NCBI GenBank assembly: GCA_963833605.1
Contig: CAWHYZ010000010.1
Location: forward strand, 1 to 64,000
DNA: 64,000 nucleotides
Direction of reading: 5' to 3'
Source of the DNA: JAFAXD01 sp963833605
Lineage (GTDB): Bacteria; Pseudomonadota; Alphaproteobacteria; Rhizobiales; Xanthobacteraceae
The notes beneath the pieces were generated by a model that saw only the letters and a program-made list of their open reading frames with translations, made no database searches and was not told where the DNA came from. Each line of letters starts with the position of its first letter. Positions within the stretch are counted from its first letter, which is position 1. Below are positions 1-8,981 of this stretch, one piece after another. Both the position numbers and the translations under genes were made by a program.

Positions 1-983
1 ATAAGCAACGGGCAGACGTAGACGCCGTGTCGTTGGTCCCAGCGAAAGTCGCTGCGTGAGAAGGTGCCGTCATCGCGCTCGCTGGCATCGCGAACCGGAA
101 TATGCGGTGCGATCCCGCGGCCAACCAACCAGCCGAGGAAACGGCCCGTTCCATAAGCAGTGTCGGCGGCAAGCCGCTTCGGCTTCAACTTAAAGCGATG
201 TTCGGTGCGCTCGAGCATCGTCTTTGTGGACTCAACCTCGTCATAGGTGCGCGCCGGCGTCGGTTCAACGTCGACAATGACGGCGTTCTCGGTATCGATG
301 AGATAATTGAGCCCATAGCCGAACTGCACGCGTTTGTTGGCCTTGGCCGTCCATGCCGAGCAGGGATCACTGGGTGAGATCACTTTTGGCGGCCTGCGAT
401 CGGGATTGGGTTCTACCTCGGGTTCGAGCGCCGCGAGATACTCCTTGACCGCGCGTGTCTGGCGCTCGGGCTCAGCCCAAATGATCTCGTCTGGCGCTTT
501 ACCGTGATAACGGCTGGCGTTGGCCTCCATCACACTGGCATCGACAGCAAATCCCTCGCCTTTGACCAGCCCAGTGGCCATGCAGGCGCTGACGACGCGT
601 TCGAAGATGTGGCGAAACACATCGCCCTCGCGGAACCGATGCAGCCTGTTCTCCGAGAAAGTCGAATGATGCGGGACCTTGTCATCAAGATCGAGCCGAC
701 AAAACCAGCGGTACGCCAGATGCAACGCAACTTCCTGCGTCAGCCTGCGTTCAGACCGCAGGCCGTAGCTGTAGCCAATGATCAGCATCCGGATCATCAG
801 CTCGGGATCAACCGACGGTCGCCCAATCTCGCTGTAGTACGGCTTCAGCCGCTCGTGCATATCGGCGAGTGCCGCCGACACAAAGCTATCGACACGCCTG
901 AGCAGGTGCTCCTTCGGGACGCGTTCATCGAGCCGGAACTGATAGAAAAGGCTCGCTTGGTCGCCGCACCGCCGACCCATCAT
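1..983 (-). CDS. IS1182-family transposase, 3' end off the window
   Basis: Reading the minus strand from the tandem ATGs at 978-983 gives an uninterrupted frame to the window edge, about 327 residues. It opens MMGRRCGDQASLFYQFRLDE and later has GRPSVDPELMIRMLIIGY and VKGEGFAVDASVMEANASRY. This is the pattern of IS1182-type DDE transposases, in which AVDAS carries the first catalytic Asp. The family usually runs about 450-480 residues, so roughly a third, including the final catalytic Glu, lies outside. No frameshift is seen in the visible part, so it may be intact. It lies outside the inferred island. Confidence 0.85.
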   Translation of the reverse strand, partial: MMGRRCGDQASLFYQFRLDERVPKEHLLRRVDSFVSAALADMHERLKPYYSEIGRPSVDPELMIRMLIIGYSYGLRSERRLTQEVALHLAYRWFCRLDLDDKVPHHSTFSENRLHRFREGDVFRHIFERVVSACMATGLVKGEGFAVDASVMEANASRYHGKAPDEIIWAEPERQTRAVKEYLAALEPEVEPNPDRRPPKVISPSDPCSAWTAKANKRVQFGYGLNYLIDTENAVIVDVEPTPARTYDEVESTKTMLERTEHRFKLKPKRLAADTAYGTGRFLGWLVGRGIAPHIPVRDASERDDGTFSRSDFRWDQRHGVYVCPLL

Positions 984-1166
984 CGCCACCTCCAAGGCTG
1001 TGACCCTTGGAATCACCGGAATCACTGTTCGGCAACGTTCTCAAGCCTTTTTCGACAGCATCGGTCAATCGCGTCGGTTTTGACCGTTTTGAAGTACTTC
1101 CGCTCTTCCCCCACAAGCGGCGTAAAAGCGGACCTTCGAGAACTTCGCTTCCGTGCCACGAGCAGA

Positions 1167-1971
1167 CTAATCACCCTTGATTCCTGCCGCTTTTATGATG
1201 GGCCACCACTTGTCGATCTCGCGCTGATGCAAACTGCCAAGGGCCTCCGGTGATTGCTCTTCGGGCGACGGAATATCTTGGCCCAGATCGCTGAGCATCT
1301 TGCGGACCGCTGGATCAGCGAGCGCGGATCGAATGGCGGTGTTAAGCTTCGCGATCACCCCTGCTGGTGTCCCTTTGGGAGCCCACAGGCCGCGCCAAAC
1401 TGAAACGTGAAATTCGGGGACACCAGCCTCATCTGTCGTTGGAATCTCAGGGGCGGCAGGAAGCCGGCTTTTCGCCGTAACCGCATAGGCGCGGATCCTT
1501 CCGTCGCGGATGTGCGGAAGAGCGTTACCTATTTGGTCAAACATGATGTCAATGTGACCTGCAATCAGGTCCCTGCATCGCGGGCGCCGCGCCGCGATAC
1601 GGCACGAAGTTGAAGTTGCTTGAAAATGCGCGCCGCTGATGTGAGCAGCGCTACCAGCTCCAGCTGTTCCCTGTAAGGCCTTTCCAGGATTCGCTCGCAG
1701 CCAGGCTATCAGCTCTTGCAGGTTCTTCGCCGGAAGCGTGTTTTCTGGACACGATCACTTGCGGATTGCTGGCGAACAGCGCAATCGGCGCGAAGTCATG
1801 CTTCAGGTCGTAGGGAAGAGCGTAAATCGCACCGTTGAGGACGAGATTGTCCCATTGCCCAAGACCGATCGTGTATCCATCAGGCGCGGAGCGGGCAAGC
1901 TTGCCTGTGCCGATGCTACCGGATGCACCGCTGATTGTCTCGATCACGAGCGGCTGAAATTTCGACACCCG
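1167..1971 (-). pseudogene. Decayed TctC/Bug-type tricarboxylate-transporter binding protein
   Basis: Two minus-strand pieces in different frames together resemble a Bug/TctC periplasmic binding protein. The upstream piece has the family motif ASGSIGTGKLARSAPDGYTI and FASNPQVIVSRK. The downstream piece has FDQIGNALPHIRDGRIRAYA and GLWAPKGTPAGVIAKLN, ending in IKAAGIKGD. The frames are separated by at least two indels near 1570-1740, and the N-terminal signal-peptide region is missing. Intact members are about 320 residues and deliver carboxylates to TctAB. A separate intact paralogue is at 21768-22751. Confidence 0.8.
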
Positions 1972-1980
1972 TCGGCAGGG

Positions 1981-2134
1981 CCCGGATTTTCCCCGAGTTG
2001 CAGAGAGCTGTTCGGCAGCATGTCTTTGGACGGCCTGAGCTGTTCGCTGTTTCTGCTTTTAGAACGAGCCAGACCCGTTCGGCCGCATTCGGGGATTCAC
2101 GACCCGTCCGCGGCACCCGGATTTTCCCTGAGTT
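1981..2134. repeat. Degenerate direct repeat pair beside the island boundary
   Basis: A 19-nt unit, CCCGGATTTTCCCNGAGTT, occurs at 1981-1999 and again at 2116-2134 in the same orientation with one mismatch. It lies just left of the att-like repeat at 2332. The region 1972-2331 has no convincing gene. Confidence 0.45.
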
Positions 2135-2331
2135 AGACGACCGTCGTTTTTACCTTAGACACTCGGTCGTGTCGGACTTCGGTCGTGTCCAGCCGGACGT
2201 TCTGAGTGCCGTGGCGCCCGAGATTTGACGGTCTTGGACCGGCTTATCTGTTGAAACGCGACCGCGTGCTTACCCGCTGCTTACCCAAATGATTTTTGGA
2301 TCAGGCGCAAGTACCTAACTATTTGATATCA

Positions 2332-2346
2332 TTGGCTGGGGCGCCA
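2332..2346 (+). repeat. attL-like copy of the tRNA-Gln 3' end
   Basis: The 15 nt TTGGCTGGGGCGCCA are identical, in the same orientation, to 45237-45251. There they form the 3' end of the tRNA-Gln gene (acceptor arm plus CCA). By chance such a match is expected about 1e-4 times in a window this size. I infer the left end of an element integrated into tRNA-Gln. Confidence 0.75.
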
Positions 2347-2568
2347 TCAGCCACTTTATTGGAATTACGCGCTATTTTTCAAAGCGATATCCAAATATGA
2401 AAAGCTAAGATACCGACAAAAATACCGACAAGTGGCGACGGGCTTAATTCACGTTAGCGGGAATGTTTTGAATCCGACTCGGGCGCGGGGCAAAAAGTTT
2501 TTGATTTAGTGCTTTCAGCATACCTATGCCGAGGTACCCTGCCCCAAGCCGTGGGTCGGGGATTAGTC

Positions 2569-3111
2569 ATGAGCCAGAGACGAAACTCCGTTGTGACGGA
2601 GCAGTTGGATGAGCTGTTGCATGGTATTGATTTCGTCTTCGAACAAACGGATGAGCCAAATACTCCGCAAAACGAGCAGATACGATATGCTGCGGCTCTC
2701 GCCGTCATCGGCCGCTTTTTTTCAAAAGCCCATCCGGCCCACGCGGACCGCTTCTTCGCTCTCAGCAATGCACTCAGTGATCTGAGTAGTGGAAGCCGGG
2801 CCCTGGGGGAGGAGCCACAGGCTGTGGCTCGTAAACTCCTTGATCAATTTCCAGGAATCAAGAACCTAGCCGGCCCGAAATCGCAGCGATTAGGAACTTG
2901 GGAAAAAACGATCTTAGAATGGCGAAAGTTTTTTAGCGCGCCCAAGCGCCGAAAAAATCAACTTGCTGCCGAACTCTTCGCAGCCGGCCGCGACCTGATT
3001 AGGGTTCTTGTCAAGGAGGGGCGCCAGAAAGAGCTTGCAGATCGAGCATACGGTCGGGCCAAACAAGCCGCTCGTGTTGGTGTATTCGTCGCACCTTCCA
3101 ATCCAATCTGA
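2569..3111 (+). CDS. Hypothetical protein, first gene inside the island
   Basis: 180 residues starting MSQRRNSVVTEQLDELLHGI. I do not recognise a domain. The protein is charged and mostly helical in appearance, with no signal peptide or membrane segment and a basic stretch near residues 120-135 (FFSAPKRRKNQ). ATG 2569 is preferred over an upstream in-frame start at 2509 because the 20 extra residues look non-coding. It is the first gene after the att-like repeat and runs with the HTH and polymerase genes downstream, so it probably belongs to the element backbone. The 2347-2568 stretch before it is AT-rich and shows no gene. Confidence 0.55.
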   Translation: MSQRRNSVVTEQLDELLHGIDFVFEQTDEPNTPQNEQIRYAAALAVIGRFFSKAHPAHADRFFALSNALSDLSSGSRALGEEPQAVARKLLDQFPGIKNLAGPKSQRLGTWEKTILEWRKFFSAPKRRKNQLAAELFAAGRDLIRVLVKEGRQKELADRAYGRAKQAARVGVFVAPSNPI

Positions 3112-3196
3112 TTTGAAATTCAGTGCTCGCCGTTGCCCGCAGAGACGCGGGCACGGTCGCCGGGGCCATCCCGGCTTCCAAGTGGCGAGATGCTAA

Positions 3197-3427
3197 ATGG
3201 ATATTCCGCTGGCCTACACCGTCGGCCAGGCGTGCACTGTGGCGTGCACCGGCCGGACTGTACTCTATGACGCGATTAAGTCGGGCGAGCTGCGCGCCGT
3301 CAAACGCGGTCGCCGCACACTTGTGCTCGCGAAAGACCTGCTTGCGTGGATTGAAAGCCTTCCGGCAATCGAGGTTAAACCCACCAAGCGAACAAACAAG
3401 CATTGCGGCGAGGAGGCCGCGCCATGA
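3197..3427 (+). CDS. Excisionase-like helix-turn-helix protein
   Basis: 76 residues. The pattern YTVGQACTVACTGRTVLYDA - IKSGELRAVKRGRRTLVLAK - DLLAWIESLP is that of the MerR-like/excisionase HTH-17 fold: a helix-turn-helix, a wing with the basic KRGRRTLV strand, and a closing helix after DLLAW. Proteins of this family act as Xis directionality factors or small regulators on integrative elements. The stop overlaps the start of the next gene at 3424, so they are probably co-transcribed. Xis versus a small repressor cannot be decided from sequence. Confidence 0.75.
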   Translation: MDIPLAYTVGQACTVACTGRTVLYDAIKSGELRAVKRGRRTLVLAKDLLAWIESLPAIEVKPTKRTNKHCGEEAAP

Positions 3428-4138
3428 TCATCGACACTGAGAATTTGAAGAGAGAGGACCGCGCCGCCGGCGAAGCAAGTGAGGCTTCGGCGAAGCCCGC
3501 ACCCAACCTTTCTGCCGAGCCCAACACCGACGGCTCACTCACGATCGCCAAACCAGCCACGTCTGCCCTCGATAAATTTAAATCAAGGCGCGCGGCCACC
3601 ATTGCCAATGTTGAGGCTTTGCCAACTAAACTTTCACATTACAAAATATCAAACGCGAAGGATTTCGTGCGGTTGCATCCAGACTCTGCAAAACTATTGG
3701 AGTGCCGAGCTTTGTTTTGTGAATGTCCCGATCATAGGCCAGCGCAACGATGAGTTGCATCTGATAGAGGAAGATTTAGCGATACGGCACTTGCCAAGCG
3801 CACAAATCCTTCGGTTTCGCTTGGCACTTGCGAGCAAACCAAACGATGTTTTCTTCCTAGCACATGTGCCGTCGCAAAATTTGCAGAACGGCTACAACGC
3901 AAGCAACCGTGAAGGCTGCGAGCTTGCAAAAACCTCCTGGGTGAAGCTGACAAGTCGCCGCGAAGAGGGCGTGGAGGCATATAAGATCGAGTACGCATGC
4001 GACCATGACGCTTTTCCAGAGCCACGCTGGCCGACACAATCGCTCGATGAGCTGATCGTCAGGACGTTCGCTGATCGCGTCGTCGACCGCGATGAGCACC
4101 CAGCTCTCGCCCGCCTGACCGGTAGGAAAATTACGTGA
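3424..4138 (+). pseudogene. Accessory protein paired with the polymerase, one-base frameshift
   Basis: The frame from ATG 3424 reads about 90 residues to DFVRLHPDSAKLLE and then degenerates. Removing one A from the AAAA run near 3690 restores DFVRLHPDSANYWSAELCFV and continues without a stop to 4138, giving about 237 residues. The second half contains NVPIIGQRND, LHLIEEDLAIRHL and FPEPRWPTQSLDELI. No domain is recognised. The stop overlaps the GTG of the polymerase gene, so the two look translationally coupled. The extra base could be a real mutation, an assembly error or programmed slippage; a lone homopolymer indel in an otherwise clean frame makes a read error or recent mutation most likely. 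Confidence 0.7.
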
Positions 4139-5943
4139 AAAATTTCGGCACAATCGTTGTTGCCGATTTTGAGTACGAGATCACTGACGGCGAGCTTCCA
4201 AGTGTTCTTTGTTTGGTTGCCTACGTGCTCGACGAGCGCCTGCGGCATATCCAAACTGTTCGCCTATGGCGTGGTGACTTCGATATCAAACCTCCGTTTG
4301 ACATCGGCCCCGACGCACTTTTTGTCGCCTACAGCGCTTGGGCTGAAATGATGTGCTTCAAGGTACTCGGCTGGCAATTTCCAGTGTATATTTTCGATCT
4401 CCACACGGCTTTCCTGGCGGCGAGTAACGTATTGCGTCCACATGTTCCTGGGGAAAACCGCATACGCCCACATAAGCGCTTGCCCGACGCTTGTCGCGCG
4501 TATGGCATCAAGGGCTGGGAAGAAATCGAGAAGGAGGCGATTGCCCGGGACATCGGCGAAGGCCGCTGGTGGCTGCACGGCCGGGAACGAGTCCTTGCCT
4601 ATTGCGAAGAGGATGTTCGGTGTTCCACGGAACTTCTTAGCGCGCAATTACGTGGACTGCCAAGCTTGGCGCCTGCCGACGTTGAACGCATCATTTGGTG
4701 GTCCGAATACTCCGCCAAGGTTATTGCGCAGGTGCAAGCGCGCGGCATGCCAATCGACACACGATTATGGAGCCTTATTCAAGAACACAAGCAGGGTGTT
4801 ATCGGGCAGTTACTGCGGAGATTTGACCCCAGCTACGGCGACGACGATCCAATCTACACGCCAGAGGGAACTTGGAGCAGTGAGCGCTTCGCAAGATGGC
4901 TACAACGTCGTGGCATCCCATGGCCGTGCAAGTTCAGTGGAGAGCTTGACCTCGAAGGTGACGCCTTTCGCCTCATGTCACACATGCCTGGGATTGATGG
5001 TTTGCACGCGCTACGCGACAGCTTGCGCGTCATTGCCAACGCGAATTTGCCGATCGGTCGTGATGCCAGAAATCGACCTTCGCTATTTCCATTCGGCACG
5101 GCGACCGGACGCAACGCACATTCGAAAAGCCTCTACAATGTACATGCGAGCATGCGATCGCTCATTGTGTTTCCGCCCGATCGCTTCGGTGTCTATTTAG
5201 ATTGGCGAACACAAGAGGTTGCGATCGCCGCCGCCTTATCAGGTGACTCGGCGCTGATAGAAGCTTACGGCGGTGGCGATGTTTATCACGCCCTCGCGCG
5301 AGCTATCGGTCTTACAGACGAGCCGGATCCCAAGCGCTGGAAGAAGGCCGAGCCGGCAGCTCGGCAGCGAATGAAACAGCTGCAACTAGCCATCAATTAT
5401 GGGATGGGGATCCCTTCATTAGCGCGCGGCCTCAACCGGCATCCGCTAATCGCTAGCACATTCATCGAGCGGCATCGGCGAACCTATCCGAGGTATTGGG
5501 AGTGGCGTGAGAACCAGGTTCGGGTTGCGATGCTTGAGCGCCGTCTCGAAAGCGTATTCGGTTGGCCGCTGCGGATCAGCACGAGTCCTAACAAACGCAC
5601 AATCTATAATTTTCCAATGCAATCGGCCGGCGCTGACATGCTCCGTCTCGCAGCTGTGCGACTCTGTGAGGCCGGCATCGTACCGTGCATGTTGATCCAC
5701 GATGGGATCCTTCTCGAAGTAGAGAGCGAACAAGAAATCAAACTAGCAACGGAGATCATGCGCTGGGCCGGGCGGGAAGTCTGCGACGGTCTTGAGGTCG
5801 GGGTTGACATTGATCAGAAGTTGGAACGTGGCGCGCGGTATCGCGACAAGCGGCCGGTCGCACAGGCAATGTGGACTACTGTCATGGCCGCGCTGCAAGC
5901 GGTCAAAGCCGTACCGGGCGAGGCACTGGCATGGGCATCGTGA
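4135..5943 (+). CDS. Mobile family-A DNA polymerase with DEDD 3'-5' exonuclease domain
   Basis: 602 residues from GTG 4135 (GTGA overlap with the upstream stop). N-terminal exonuclease: motif I VVADFEYE (Asp11, Glu13) and motif III YCEEDVRCSTEL; the motif II position looks weakened. The C-terminal polymerase is of the Pol I type: motif A LDWRTQEVAIAAALSGD (Asp about 356), motif B RQRMKQLQLAINYGMG (Lys414, Tyr422) and motif C LIHDGILLEV (His522-Asp523). There is no 5' nuclease domain and it is far shorter than chromosomal PolA (about 930). It sits between the accessory protein and a small basic protein, as expected for an element-encoded polymerase. The acidic motif A and C residues are present, so activity is plausible. 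Confidence 0.9.
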   Translation: MKNFGTIVVADFEYEITDGELPSVLCLVAYVLDERLRHIQTVRLWRGDFDIKPPFDIGPDALFVAYSAWAEMMCFKVLGWQFPVYIFDLHTAFLAASNVLRPHVPGENRIRPHKRLPDACRAYGIKGWEEIEKEAIARDIGEGRWWLHGRERVLAYCEEDVRCSTELLSAQLRGLPSLAPADVERIIWWSEYSAKVIAQVQARGMPIDTRLWSLIQEHKQGVIGQLLRRFDPSYGDDDPIYTPEGTWSSERFARWLQRRGIPWPCKFSGELDLEGDAFRLMSHMPGIDGLHALRDSLRVIANANLPIGRDARNRPSLFPFGTATGRNAHSKSLYNVHASMRSLIVFPPDRFGVYLDWRTQEVAIAAALSGDSALIEAYGGGDVYHALARAIGLTDEPDPKRWKKAEPAARQRMKQLQLAINYGMGIPSLARGLNRHPLIASTFIERHRRTYPRYWEWRENQVRVAMLERRLESVFGWPLRISTSPNKRTIYNFPMQSAGADMLRLAAVRLCEAGIVPCMLIHDGILLEVESEQEIKLATEIMRWAGREVCDGLEVGVDIDQKLERGARYRDKRPVAQAMWTTVMAALQAVKAVPGEALAWAS

Positions 5944-6287
5944 CCCGGCAGGGTCGGCATATCAAGGTCGCGACGGTCGAGACGGGCGCCAAACCAAGCA
6001 AGGTTCGCCGTCGAGAAGCCGACCTATTCGTCAAATTGCCCCTGCAATGGGCGGTGGCGGCAAACAAGGCGACCAGGACGCCAAAGGCGCTCGTTTGGGT
6101 GCTGCTGCACTTTATAGCTTGGCAAACCCATAGCACGACCTTTCCGGTCCCTAATGGAGCGCTCAAGAGGTACGGGGTAAGGCGCGAAGCCAAACGCCGA
6201 ACACTGATAGAATTGGAAGCCGCCGGCTTGATTGCAGTCAAAAGGCGCCATTGTCGTGCGCCGACCGTGACTTTGATTGGCGTTTAA
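5931..6287 (+). CDS. Small basic protein with winged-helix-like C-terminus
   Basis: 118 residues, starting MGIVTRQGRHIKVATVETG inside the end of the polymerase gene (overlap 13 nt), which implies co-translation. The middle (LFVKLPLQWAVAANKATRTP, ALVWVLLHFIAWQ) is followed by VRREAKRRTLIELEAAGLIA and VKRRHCRAPTVTLI, which looks like a recognition helix and wing. This suggests a DNA-binding partner of the polymerase, but the family is not recognised. Confidence 0.65.
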   Translation: MGIVTRQGRHIKVATVETGAKPSKVRRREADLFVKLPLQWAVAANKATRTPKALVWVLLHFIAWQTHSTTFPVPNGALKRYGVRREAKRRTLIELEAAGLIAVKRRHCRAPTVTLIGV

Positions 6288-6396
6288 ATTGGGGCCAGCC
6301 ATCGAAACTGTCTCCAGATCGCACAGGTGTGCCTTGTCTTTCTTATTCTTATATTACTCTTACTAAGCGAGACAATAACCGAGGAGGCGATTTACG

Positions 6397-6603
6397 ATGG
6401 AGCCAGTTCGGAAGGAGGATGAATTTTGGAGGAAGTTCGCCCTACCCGAAGAGGGCCGGCTACTGCTAGACCCCGGCTATACTTGGGCCGGCATAGGCTA
6501 CCGTTGGTTTCGATCGCCCAACGTCGTTCCGATCGAGCAATGGCGACGACGACGGGCAACGGGGCGGCAACCTGCCGAGAATGACCGCACACCCGCCGCC
6601 TAG
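6397..6603 (+). CDS. Small hypothetical protein
   Basis: 68 residues, MEPVRKEDEFWRKFALPEEG..., with a strong ribosome-binding site (GAGGAGG) ten bases before the ATG. No domain is recognised. It follows the polymerase operon by about 110 nt in the same direction. Confidence 0.5.
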   Translation: MEPVRKEDEFWRKFALPEEGRLLLDPGYTWAGIGYRWFRSPNVVPIEQWRRRRATGRQPAENDRTPAA

Positions 6604-6680
6604 TCCGTCGGCGGTCGGCCGCGAAGCAATAGAGCTCAGGGCCAGCCAACACCAGCTGCCGATTGACCGCCCTCTTCGGA

Positions 6681-7184
6681 TCAACCGCTGATGCGGCGAG
6701 GCGGGATCGGTCTGATCGGGAACCAACGGCTCAGAAAGCCGACAATAGGGGTCACCCACTGCCACCACACCCAAGGGTCGCACGCAATTTGCTCGTATGT
6801 GAGGGCACCGCTGTGCACGCCGTCAGCGTAATCAGCCACCGCGCCGACGCCGAGGACGGAAAACCCGGAGGGCAGGAGGATGAAGCGGGCATGAACCTGC
6901 GAGCTCGTCGCGGTGAACTCGCCCTGGCCGACTGTGGTTGTCGGGCCTTGGTAGCTACCGTTCGGGGTGTTGAAGTTGGCGCCAATAGTCACTTGCCCGG
7001 CGACGCCGGGGCGCTGAGAAGTGACCGTCACGGTGACGTTGGGGATCTGGTAGCTCCGAGGAGGGAGCACAGTTCGGCACTCCTGTGCGACACTGATTGT
7101 GATTCCCGGCCCCGCCGTCTCCACATGAGCGCCCACCCGTGGCGCATCAGTGCGCATGCTCCGCCAAATACCAGCAATATCCAT
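6681..7184 (-). CDS. Hypothetical protein with beta-rich middle
   Basis: 167 residues on the minus strand, convergent with the polymerase operon. It is rich in Thr/Val/Gly (VTVTVTSQRPGVAGQVTIGA and TTTVGQGEFTATSS), suggesting a beta-structured surface or virion-like protein, and it ends in a basic tail. An overlapping upstream frame (7028-7222, TTG start) encodes a hydrophobic stretch, KWILLVFGGACALM. A frameshift joining a membrane anchor to this body is therefore possible. Function unknown. Confidence 0.45.
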   Translation of the reverse strand: MDIAGIWRSMRTDAPRVGAHVETAGPGITISVAQECRTVLPPRSYQIPNVTVTVTSQRPGVAGQVTIGANFNTPNGSYQGPTTTVGQGEFTATSSQVHARFILLPSGFSVLGVGAVADYADGVHSGALTYEQIACDPWVWWQWVTPIVGFLSRWFPIRPIPPRRISG

Positions 7185-7280
7185 TTGGTGGTCTCCAGCG
7201 CCGCATTTGAAAGATCCGCCAAGCCTTCAGCTTGACAGAAGACACGTAAAACCTAATCGTGGTTTTTAAAACGCGCAACA

Positions 7281-7305
7281 AAACGTTGCATTTTTGCCCC
7301 CCCCG
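7281..7305 (+). repeat. T-tract-G-C-tract repeat, copy 1
   Basis: ATTTTTG followed by eight C, preceded by a GCAAC/GTTGC hairpin at about 7276-7289. The DNA then continues CGGATTTTC and, about 45 nt on, a TTTGAATTTTTAG half-motif shared in degenerate form with copies 3 and 6. Confidence 0.6.
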
Positions 7306-7390
7306 GATTTTCAGAACACCCGAATGGATTTTCCGATCAAACGATTGTTTGAATTTTTAGGTCGCAGACTCGGCCCTCCATAAAATCTCA

Positions 7391-7410
7391 TTTGCTTTTT
7401 TGCCCCCCGC
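7391..7410 (+). repeat. T-tract-G-C-tract repeat, copy 2, at a gene breakpoint
   Basis: TTTGCTTTTTTGCCCCCCGC. It ends ten bases before the first codon of the 5'-truncated exonuclease gene, so the repeat marks the truncation point. Confidence 0.65.
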
Positions 7411-7420
7411 CCTCATTCAG

Positions 7421-7816
7421 ATGGTGGTCACGTTTAACGGCTCCTCGTTTGACCTACCCGTCCTGCGTTATCGCGCAATGGTGTGCGGGGTACCCGCCCC
7501 AGGCCTGGCGCTGCGCCCCCACTTCTACCACTATAGCGAAGACGCCATCGACTTTGTGCTGGTTTCCCTTAGCCCCCAGAACAAGGCCTCGCTGCACGAG
7601 CTGTGCCGCGTGATGGGGCTGCCCGGAAAGCCGGACGGAATTGATGGGGCAGATGTCGAGAGAGATTGTCGCGAAGGGCGCATAGCCGAGGTCGCCGCAT
7701 ACTGCGAAACTGACGTCGTGAACACGTATCGGGTTTGGCTGCCGTACGAGCTGTTTCGCGGGCGACTGACCGAGAATGGGTTACGAGCGAGCGTTCAACT
7801 GCAACTGGGCGCCTAA
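7421..7816 (+). pseudogene. 5'-truncated PolB-type 3'-5' exonuclease (DNA_pol_B_exo2)
   Basis: 131 residues matching the last two thirds of the predicted PolB-related exonuclease family. Motif II is present as VVTFNGSSFDLPVLRYRAM and motif III as AAYCETDVVNTYRVWLPYEL followed by FRGRL. The N-terminal motif I (D-x-E), needed for metal binding, is absent; upstream DNA is the T/C-tract repeat. Full-length members are about 230-280 residues. A remnant or inactive fragment is therefore likely, although the frame from ATG 7421 is open. Confidence 0.75.
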
Positions 7817-7838
7817 GGGGGATACAGCTTTGTGCGGC

Positions 7839-8135
7839 TCAATACAAACAGGACGACCTTAGAATGGAAAACGTCAATCTCAGCCCCGGGGTCTCCCGTT
7901 GACTTGCCAAGTATTGCTTGGCTAAGTCCATGATATCGAGAATTGAAACCAACATCCGGTACTCGGTGCCGACCTTTTCGATGATCAACCGACGGGGGTC
8001 TCGGTAGCGAGGGTGGGTCTCCGCTCGCCACCTAACGCCCTTGACATCGCCTGTCCTGAATGCCAACGGCGACCGGAGCCGGCTTCCCCCGCTCTGGCCG
8101 AGAAAGGGCTTTATGTCGCCTATCCTCTCGCGCAA
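7839..8135 (-). CDS. Possible small hypothetical protein
   Basis: 98-residue open frame on the minus strand from a TTG, containing RDPRRLIIEKVGTEYRMLVS and IMDLAKQYLASQRETPGLRL. The composition looks protein-like but there is no clear ribosome-binding site and no recognised family. It fills the only gap between the exonuclease fragment and the NHL gene and may be spurious. Confidence 0.25.
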   Translation of the reverse strand: MRERIGDIKPFLGQSGGSRLRSPLAFRTGDVKGVRWRAETHPRYRDPRRLIIEKVGTEYRMLVSILDIMDLAKQYLASQRETPGLRLTFSILRSSCLY

Positions 8136-8147
8136 TAGGTTGGCAGA

Positions 8148-8981
8148 ATGCCGGAGGCACTAATCGCGGATACCGGTCGAGACCAGCTGGGATACATCGA
8201 CGACTTCACGGCGCCCACACCCAGCTGGATCGGAACCTCCGGCGCGGGAACCGACCAGTGGCACGCCCCGAGGGCGATCGCGCGGACAGACGCGGGCTTT
8301 GTCATCGCCGACAGTGGCAATCACCGGATCGTGTCGATCGACGACGCCAGCGGCAGCGGATGGCGGGAATTCGGCAGTCACGGTTCGGGCAAAGGGGAAT
8401 TCACCCGGCCCACGGGCGTCGCCGTCGACAGCAAGGGACGCATCTACATCGCAGACAGCGGCAACGCGCGCGTGGTGCGCCTCGACGGCATGGACGGGGC
8501 CGGATGGACCGCATACGGCACGGCCGGCACGCCGACCCCATCCGACCCCGACGCGGTGGGCAAGTTCCGCGAACCCGCCGGTGTCGCGATCGACTTCGAC
8601 GACCGGATATGGATCGCCGATCGGGAATGCTCACGGCTGGTGCGGATTTCGTCGATGGCCGGGGCCGGATGGCTCAGCGTTCGGGCGAACGCACCTGTCG
8701 CGATCGGTATTGATGACCCTAACTCCGCGGTGCTGGTCTGCGCGCTGGGCAGCGGCAACATCGGCCGCCACGCTAGGTCCACCGGTGCGTTCACCGAGGC
8801 TACGCCAACCGGCGCGCTCACCGCCCCCGCGGCGGTGCAGTTGTCCGGATCGACGATTTTTGCGCTGGACGCCGCGCAGCGACGCATCGTCGAGATCGAC
8901 GACCCGCTGCAAGCCGTCAAGCCGCGGGTGTATCTGGCTGACATCGGCGCGCGGCAGCCGGTGGGAATGGTGGTGTGGTGA
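8148..8981 (+). CDS. NHL-repeat beta-propeller protein
   Basis: 277 residues built of NHL-type repeats: APRAIARTDAGFVIADSGNH, RPTGVAVDSKGRIYIADSGN and EPAGVAIDFDDRIWIADREC, with weaker later blades. NHL propellers usually bind protein, lipid or ligand. There is no signal peptide. The stop overlaps the GTG start of the phosphodiesterase gene (GTGA), so the two are translationally coupled. Codon use is strongly GC-rich with an actinobacterial flavour and unlike the AT-richer island genes beside it, which suggests separate acquisition. Confidence 0.85.
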   Translation: MPEALIADTGRDQLGYIDDFTAPTPSWIGTSGAGTDQWHAPRAIARTDAGFVIADSGNHRIVSIDDASGSGWREFGSHGSGKGEFTRPTGVAVDSKGRIYIADSGNARVVRLDGMDGAGWTAYGTAGTPTPSDPDAVGKFREPAGVAIDFDDRIWIADRECSRLVRISSMAGAGWLSVRANAPVAIGIDDPNSAVLVCALGSGNIGRHARSTGAFTEATPTGALTAPAAVQLSGSTIFALDAAQRRIVEIDDPLQAVKPRVYLADIGARQPVGMVVW

